Source of the DNA: Meghimatium bilineatum
Lineage: Eukaryota; Mollusca; Gastropoda; Stylommatophora; Philomycidae
NCBI GenBank assembly: GCA_034231615.1
Contig: CM067299.1
Span: 17,512,498 to 17,576,497, forward strand
Direction of reading: 5' to 3'
Length of the DNA stretch: 64,000 nt
Each line of letters begins with the position of its first letter. Position 1 is the first letter of the stretch. Made by a program: the position numbers and the translations under genes. This document shows positions 38,101-47,100 of the stretch, piece by piece. A model generated the notes under the pieces. The model saw only the letters and a program-made list of their open reading frames with translations, did not search any database and was not told the origin of the DNA.

Positions 38101-41100
38101 GATGATAATTTTGATGATGACATCACTGATAATGATAAGGATGATTACATGCACATATTTACCCTAACACTGTCTGCTAGTCTGCGAGCCATTTCTGAAG
38201 AATTTTGATATCTAATCATTGGACACTTCTTCAGAGACAACAGTACAGAAGTTAAACCTTGTATGGTACGTGATAGCATTGTTCCAGACCAATTCAAGTT
38301 CTGGTGAAAAATAGAAAAAAAACTGCAAAACTAGTTAGAATGTGCATTCACAGTGTTCACTTAAGTGCTTATTCCTTTTATTATTATTTATGATGATGAT
38401 GAAGATGATGATGATTAGTTGTTGCTTCTGTTATTGTTTTAACGGAAAAAGTGACAGTATGTTCAAAGAGATGGAAACTCCAACAGGCGATTTCAAGCAA
38501 GCAATAAACTCATTCAAGACAAACATGGTAACAAATTGACAGAAAACAAAAGATATCCTGGAAAGATGGAAAGAATACAAGTAAGGAAATGTATGAGGAA
38601 AGTCACAGAAAAACAGTCAATAACATCCATTATAGCAGTGAAATAGAACCAGAACAATAACATCCATTATAGCAGTGAAATAGAACCAGAACAATAACAT
38701 CCATTATAGCAGTGAAATAGAACCAGAACAATAACATCCATTATAGCAGTGAAATAGAACCAGAACAATAACATCCATTATAGCAGTGAAATAGAACCAG
38801 AACAATAACATCCATTATAGCAGTGAAATAGAACCAGAACAATAACATCCATTATAGCAGTGAAATAGAACCAGAACAATAACATCCATTATAGCAGTGA
38901 AATAGAACCAGAACAATAACATCCATTATAGCAGTGAAATAGAACCAGAACCCAGTTTAGATGAACTCAAGATGGGTAATTAAAAACCTAAAGAGAGGAA
39001 AATCTCTAGGGTGTGATAATATAACTGCTGAAATTATCCAAGCAGGAGGAGAAACCATCATCATCATCTATCACACACTCTCCACCAAGATCTGGAAAGT
39101 GAAGATTGGCCCAAGGAATGCACACAATCAGTCTACATACTGCTACAGAAGAAGGGAAATCTAAAAACCTAACACTATGCACCAACTACAGAAACAAGAC
39201 CAAGATTATGACAAAACCCTTAGCATGTTCTCAATCAGTATCAACAACAGCGAATTAGAAAGAGCCACCAGTTTTGATAACCTTAGTTCTTTTATCAACA
39301 GTAATGGCGATTGCTATGAGGAAGTCACAAGGAGGTTGGTTATCGCATCAAAGATAATGATACAAATTAAAAACATGGCTGAAATGCTACAATACAACAA
39401 AACTAACATTCCTAAGAGCTTGCATATTCCCAGTGGCAATATATGGGTGTAAATCCTGGACAATCACAAACAAATTGAAAAATACAATAGCAGGATATTA
39501 AACAAAATGTTAAAGAAAAATCCTCAGAATACCATGGACAAAAAAAGATCACCAATATTGCCATCCTGAGAGAAATTAATATAAAAGAAAACTGGCTAAA
39601 CAGCATGGTTCTTTCCAGAAAACAATATTTTGGCCATATCAAAAGCCATGACAGCCTAGAGAAGACCATAATGGAGGGGATGATGCCAGGAAGACAAACA
39701 ATAGGCAGACCAAGAAGAAGATGAACACATCAAAGACCACCTGAACATGACAGTAATGAAAGCAGGAAGACTGGCTCAAAATCAACAGAAGTTTCGAAAG
39801 GCTGTGATGACTGCTACATCCTATTCAGGATATGCTTTCTACCTGATGATGATGATTATTATTTTTATCTTAGAAATTATCTTATATGCATGAAATAAGT
39901 TAAAATACTAGAATAAAAGCAGATGAGTTAGAAATCAACATTACCGCTCATAGTTTTACTAATAATTGCTTAGCTGCCTAGAAAGTGGTTGACCAAAAAT
40001 TTGATGAATATTGTCTCGTTAAGCATGGTCTCTGTGGCTATGGTGCCATTCCTTCATCTGCTACGATCATGAACTTTGGTACCCATTTACTGGGTGAAAT
40101 ATGAATGTTTTTACAAACCATGAGTGGCACTTCTACTTTTAGCTAAGTCAAACCCTGATTGTCTGGTAAGTAGATGAGTGACTTAGTTACTATACTACCA
40201 AGGCTCTCATTCTAAGCTAAATTTAAAAGAACTAGCATTCTAACAAAGGTACATACTCTCACCTGACAGCAGCCAACCAAGTTCAAGGAAAACAAGTGTG
40301 GGTTTACAGCAATGTAATCTCCATAGAATTCCTGTAAGCAAAAATAAATAAAAGTTCAATGTTTTCAGAGTAAACCAACATGAAAACAATATGAACGACA
40401 ACACAGAAAAGGTCACACCACCCAAAACTAAATAAATAAATATGCTGTATTAAGACCAAATGGCTTAAAGAGTACCAAACTGCAATACAAAGCGATTTTG
40501 GTGGACTCATTAATGTATGTGTTAATTAGAGATCACAGCATAGCCAGGTGAGGTTTTCCTGATACAACACTGCGACAGGATTGACAGTCCGACAGTGAGA
40601 ACTTAATGTGCTCGTAGTTAAATGGAGGTTTTTTCTAAGACTCTTAAGCCACATATGAAAAATCTTTAGCAAGATACTAGAGAGAAGGATGCGTACATAT
40701 ATTGAACCATGGCTCAGTAACACACAAATGGGCTTTCGGAAAAATAAAGAGCGATAGAACATAACCAAGACTTATATCTGGCTTTCGTGGACAAAGAGAA
40801 AGCTTTTAACAGAGTTGATAGAGCACAACTATGGACAATACTACAGACATATGGAGTTTCCCAACATCTGATAAGCCTATGTCAGAGCATATATGCCATA
40901 AGTCAATGCTCGTTAGGAACAAGCACAGGTACATCTGATAATTTTCATATTCACTCGGATGTGAGACAGGGATGTGTACTATTATCCCTATTATTTATAA
41001 CATACATAGATCACATCTGCAAAGTAGCAAAGAAAACAGAAGAAAGCAATCTGAAGGATAACTTAAACGAACTACTATTTGCAGATGACCAAGCACCAGT

Positions 41101-44100
41101 GGCATCATCAGAAGAGGAACTACAAAGACAAATAGATAGATTACATCAAACACGCCATACCTTTAACATGAAGAAAAATATAGAAAAGACCAATGTATAT
41201 ATATACAGACAGACTTAACCAAGTGACACAATTCACATACCTAGGAAGTAATATAAATACCAATGGCAAAAGCAGCAAAGAAATACACAACAGATGTAAA
41301 GCATACCAAGCCCTAGGGCAACTGACACCAATCTTCAGAAAACAAAATGTAGATTTAAATGCCAAAATAACACTATTCAAAACAATTATTATGCCAACGC
41401 CATGCTACCAATGTCAAACATGGACAACGACACAGCACAAGACAAACGTAAACTTGTAACCAATGAAATGGCATGCTTATGCAGAATCCTAGGAATATAT
41501 CTAAGAGGCAAAGTGAGAAATGAGGACATTCAACAAAAAACAGGCACACCCCAATATTTAAATATATTAAGAGACAACAGATCAAATGATTTACACATCA
41601 GCAAATTACCATCAGACAGCATACCACAGTAAGATATGCTACACAGATACAGTGAAGGCAGACCTAGAGGCAGACCACGAAAACGATGGGCCACCAAAAT
41701 AAAAGAGATGACAAATTCCACAATATACTCAGCACACAAGAGTGTCATCTCCAGAAAACTCTTCTATCTCTGACGCTGAAAGGCAACAAAGGGTTTAACG
41801 AACAGATAGACTGTCTTGTATTTTCTTGAAAAAAAAACCATAAGATTGAAACTGTCATGTACACTGTTATCTGTACTTTTTCATACCTGCACCCAATAGT
41901 TTTTTAGTTTGTGTGTTCATTGTAAAGCGGATCAATCTTATGTTTTACGTAAGAACTAAATTATAATAGTCTTCTTACTGTACCCTGTTCATTTCTTAGT
42001 TTTGTCTTGTTTCAAATGTTCCCCATGGATGATAGACTTCTATGTTGTGATGGGGAATGCTAGATGTGCCATCACTGCAGATGGATCAACAAATCTGACA
42101 GAAGAATGATGACATGGTAGGTCTAGAAATATATGCTTCAGGATATGATGATCCTGGGATACTATCGCACTGGAATGCCTCCCTTTTGGGAGTAAACATG
42201 CATCCATAAACCCTACTAACACAGCCATGCATTTGAAACAACAAACCTCATGGAAGTCTGAGTATTGTCTCGGTTATTGATCTAAGGAAGACCTGTGCTT
42301 TTATCAGAAAGGCTATGAGCTATCAAGAGCTGTGGGGTGCAAACGGTCTCGCATTGCAGGGTTAGCAGAGACGAGATCCTAAAAGTACCTCTTCGTAGTG
42401 GACCCTGGAAACAGAAATACAGCTGCTCCTGCTGTCTTCCTGGCCAACACTTTTAGCTCGTGTCTATGGATGTGGAGGCTGTAGATGGAATGATAATTGC
42501 CTGCAAAGAGATAGACAATATCTTTGATACCTCTACACCAACACACCCAGAAGCACTGTCGGCACAAAGTGATATAAAGCACCTGCGTATTTCGTAACAG
42601 TCTGCCAAGCACTGTCGGCACAAAGTGATATAAAGCACCTGCGTATTTCGTAACAGTCTGCCAAAAATGCAGAAACAATGGAGGAGTGGCCAATGACAAT
42701 GTCCCGATATGAGTAGATCTCGCTAAGATATGGTGATCCTAAGAGTAGACATTGAATTTGGAAAAGGCAACACACACTAAAGGGCAGCCATGTGTATGTG
42801 AAATGATATAGTGGCAATGAAGTTACAATTATTCAATACGAAACCAACTGACAGAAGTGCTGTTCATGCTCGAAAACACATAGAAGCCCACCTATCCCAC
42901 TACAATTGACAGCATACAAAGTAGGAATCATAACCCAGGTATTGGATACGCCAACTTGAACATGCTCTCCTGGGTATGGGAAAAAAGCTTTGAATATAGT
43001 TTCCATTGCACACAGGAGAAACACTGAACAAATGTCGAGGAGCATATTGCTAAAAAAAAACTCCTATCCGAAGGAGTATTGAGACTCTTACCCAGTAGAC
43101 AATGTAGACGGGAAGCAAGTCCTTGTCTTTGTGGGCATCGCAAATCTAGTCTAACTTGACCGTCGCCATTGCACAACACGGCTCATACAAATAGAATTGG
43201 GTTTAGTACCCAAGAGCATAGAGAGGAATGATGCCTTTCTTACACGAGATTTGTTCACTGACTGCAAAACTCCTCATCTGGGATAGGCACAATCGACCTA
43301 CTTCTTTGGGTGATTAACAACAGAAGAAATTAGGTCTGGGACCTAGGGACACAAAGTGTGGTAATGAAATGGTCTTCCTACACCAAAAATAGATCTCTGG
43401 CTGAAAAGCACCTTATCAGAGGAAATACTGACCCAGGCAAACTATCAGCTCGTCCCGTGACATATACCCCATCTGAAAAGAAGGCTCCTTTAATAGACAT
43501 TGCACTAAGTCAAAAGCTAAAGTCTCCTGGGTATGAAAGAAAGCTCTGAGAAGCCATCCCACTACACATAGGAAGGAAGAGCAAATCGCTTGCAATTCCT
43601 AGGGATAGCAACTATTCAACACAACCAACTATCAAGAGCTATCTGCTCACAGCTAAAGGGACTGTTTCATCATCATTACTACATACCTGTACTTCCCTGA
43701 CAACTTCCTGGTCATCTGCCTCTGCCAGGGTTTTAATGTCTTGTTTGCTGATGACATTGCTGAAATCTATAATTGAATAAAACCTTAATTTGTACTGTTT
43801 TCTTATTTTACAAGGGCTAGACAAAACTTAATGCGCTCCAATTAATAACTCGCAAATGGAAATGGATATTTGTATGACACTGAATGGAAATATGAAACTA
43901 CACCTAACTGACCACAAATGCTTACATTTATTTTTCAATGTAGTCACAACTTACAGCTATACATTTCTCTCAGAAATTTCTGATCACATCAATGAAGAAT
44001 TCTGGTAGTCTTTTCTGGATCTACAACCTCATGACATCTTTCACTTGATTATAAGTGGTGCCTTGAATGAACTTAAAGTTGCACTTGAATATGAGAAGAA

Positions 44101-47100
44101 ATGACAATGTCAGGATGCCAAATCTGGTACGCATGAATGTGAAATGGGTTTGAATTTCCTGATCAGAAGAGCCTTAACTGATGCATCTGACTGAGCATTA
44201 TCATCTTGCAAAATTATCCTCCATTCAATATGAACAATTTTAAAAGTAACCTAGCTGCCTGAAAATATGTCCTAATCTTTCTTTTTAATGTGCCTAGCTT
44301 AGTGGTAATGTGTTGTGTATGTGACAGCAAATTTGAATGAATTCATAAACCTTCTGCCTGTGCTTCTGATTAGTCATAGTAGTTAGTTGATTACATGATG
44401 GTTCATCCTTAACATTCACAGATGAATGCAAACATGATATGTATAATATAGGCATTGATATGGAATCATGGGAACAGGGTGCCATGTATTGTGTTGCATG
44501 GAGGAGAAATATAAGTAATGATACAAAGATAAAAGAGAAAATTTCTAGCAGATAGTACTAGTGGGACTGACATCTAAAAAGATAACACAACAGCACATGA
44601 ATGTACACGTGGGCCTGTAATTTCTTGTACATACAGTGGAAGACTCTTTATGGCTCAGAGTGGTCTTGTGAGTCACATCAATCATCATTATGGGACATAA
44701 ATTATATTTCTTATAGCACAACAATAATACTATCATCTGGAAAGATGGAAAGGTGCCTACTACTATATGTTATGTCACCAGACTCTATGCAATAGCTACT
44801 GATATAAAGCAAGAGAACAAAATTCAACAAGACTTGGCATGCCTATAGCAAGAAAATTAAGTAAAAGATGGCAACTATGCCTCTATGTATAATGTTGTTT
44901 TTTCTATTTCATTCGTCTGTGCATTACATTTTAGCTAAACCTTGTATATAAAAAAAAACTAACAATTCAATGTATTGTCTCTATCAAGTTTCCAATGTAT
45001 TTTTATGGATGTGAAGCATGGATAGATGGTAAACAACACAGCTCAGAGTGAACTGAAAGTGGTTTTTAGAAGAATGATGAAAACTGAATAGACAGATAAG
45101 AAAACTAATGTAGAAGTCTTCAGAGATGCTGGTGTAAAAAGATAAATTATAGCACAAATTAGAAGCAGACAGTCAAGATTTTTAGGGAATGTGGCGAGAA
45201 TAGTAAAACTTGAACATTTAGTCTATCTATTGTCTTTTCTCTGCTTATGCTGTGAGGTGTCGCGGGATTGAATGACGATTGGTTTTCAGGCTATTGCACG
45301 TCTGGTTGCTTGATATGCAGTAATACTGTGCTGTGTCAGAATGTTGGTAACTCCTTCAATCCATCTTCTTCTTGGTCTTCCTCTGTATCTTGCAGTTTCC
45401 ATTTTCATGTTGTATGTTCTTGCCGCTGACCAATAAGGGTTCATTCTCAGGTGGCAGACCCCTTTCAATCTGTTTTCTTTTTGAACATTTAGTAACCATC
45501 AAAAAATCAAGGACAGAAGAGACTGGAGTGGGTCAAAGAGCATGAGCCCATGGATCGCTGGATCAGCAACCAACCAAGAGACAGGATGACAAAGAGAGAA
45601 GTTCCTGGATGGGTTGTTACTGTGGCACATTACAATGTCACCAACAGAACTTTTTTTATTAATGACACAAGAGACAGTCTCAGCATGGCAATTTGATTGA
45701 TCAAGTTTTCAATGTGAACCTTCCTTCATCTTTATATTCTTATCTACAAACATATCAGAAATAAGTTCTACTAAATTGATAATTCAACCGAGAACAGGAC
45801 GCTGCTATCTAAATCACATTTAACCAAATTAGAATCAGCATCTCTGCGCCCTGTTTTCAACAACACAGACACTAGAACATATACTTCAGGAATGTCCCAG
45901 CTTCACTGCTCACAGAGTGACAATCTGGCCCACTGTAGCATCTCTGCAAATCAAATTGTGGGGAGCCCACAACGACCTCAAAAACACTGCCCTATACATG
46001 ACCAATCTTGGACGATGTATAATGATTGATATTAGATGGAGACATAAGTACCACAGTCAAAATTACACAATGGAAATACAAATAATCTAACAGTCCCAGA
46101 TACAAAATATAAAATCACTGTACTGGAACAGCATACAAATACTCTGACAAATTTTAATAGTAAAAATTAACAACATAATACTTCCTAACTGTACATCAGT
46201 TGTGAAAGCACAACAGAAGATTGAGAACACTTGGAACAATGTATGTGGTGAAATTTCTGCAGGAATATTAAAAAACAGAGACTGAAATGATTCGACCATT
46301 GAATGAGAATGAACCTGTATCGGCCAGCAGCACAAGCATACAACATGAAAATGGAAGAAACAAGAGGCAGAGGAAGACCAAGAAGAAGGTGAAACAACAG
46401 CCCTTATTCAGTATAAAAATCTGTAAAGTGTTACACACATAAATAAAGTTAACATTTTATATGAGTTATTTAATGGAAAAAATGTGTTAGTTACAGATAA
46501 AATAGAGGCCATATTTTGGCATCCGTAGTTCCTGTGCCAGCAAGTCAACATTTTCTGGTGTTGGTCTCAGAAACACAATGCAGTTCAGATGTTTCATTGT
46601 TTCTCTCCCTGCTGTATCAATTCGCTCAAATAAATAGACTTCCTTCTGCAAGATTTCTGACTGAGCATACACCATGCTGACAATGCTTGTCTGAAACAAC
46701 AATATGACTATGACCAGTGCTGTAACACAAATGCAATTTGATGAACAATACAATGCATCTAGTGAATGTTTTGGTTTTGTAAATTCATATTACCTTATGT
46801 ATTTTAGATACATTTAAATTGTTTTTAAATCCTTAGCGTACACCATTAACAACATAATTTTTGTTTCTGTTGATTTTTTAATGTCCATCAAGTTGTTGTT
46901 ATGGGGGTCTTGAAGTTTAGAACACAAATCAAAAATTGTAATGCAATATTTAAGAACTCTTGCTTAAAGGGTGTTTTATCAAATTGTATCTGCAGGAATA
47001 TAATTATAAGAACTAATGGTCAACAATTAAAAATTAATTAATTTTAAACAGAAATACTCATGTTCTAATCTTTCTTCTTCACTTGTATATTTACACTTCA

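Larger units (their letters stand above)
44940..45700 (+). mobile_element. LINE family G, interrupted by a nested insert
   Basis: Encodes decayed [32 protein letters not shown] and KLEHLV. It is split by the insertion at 45223-45480 and carries the family E tail at 45525. The matching copy is at 27115-27390. Confidence 0.75.

Noticed and set aside
38342-38539. 65-aa frame with a Met/Leu-rich start
   Set aside because: Caused by GATGATGATG simple repeat; it runs into decayed LINE DNA.
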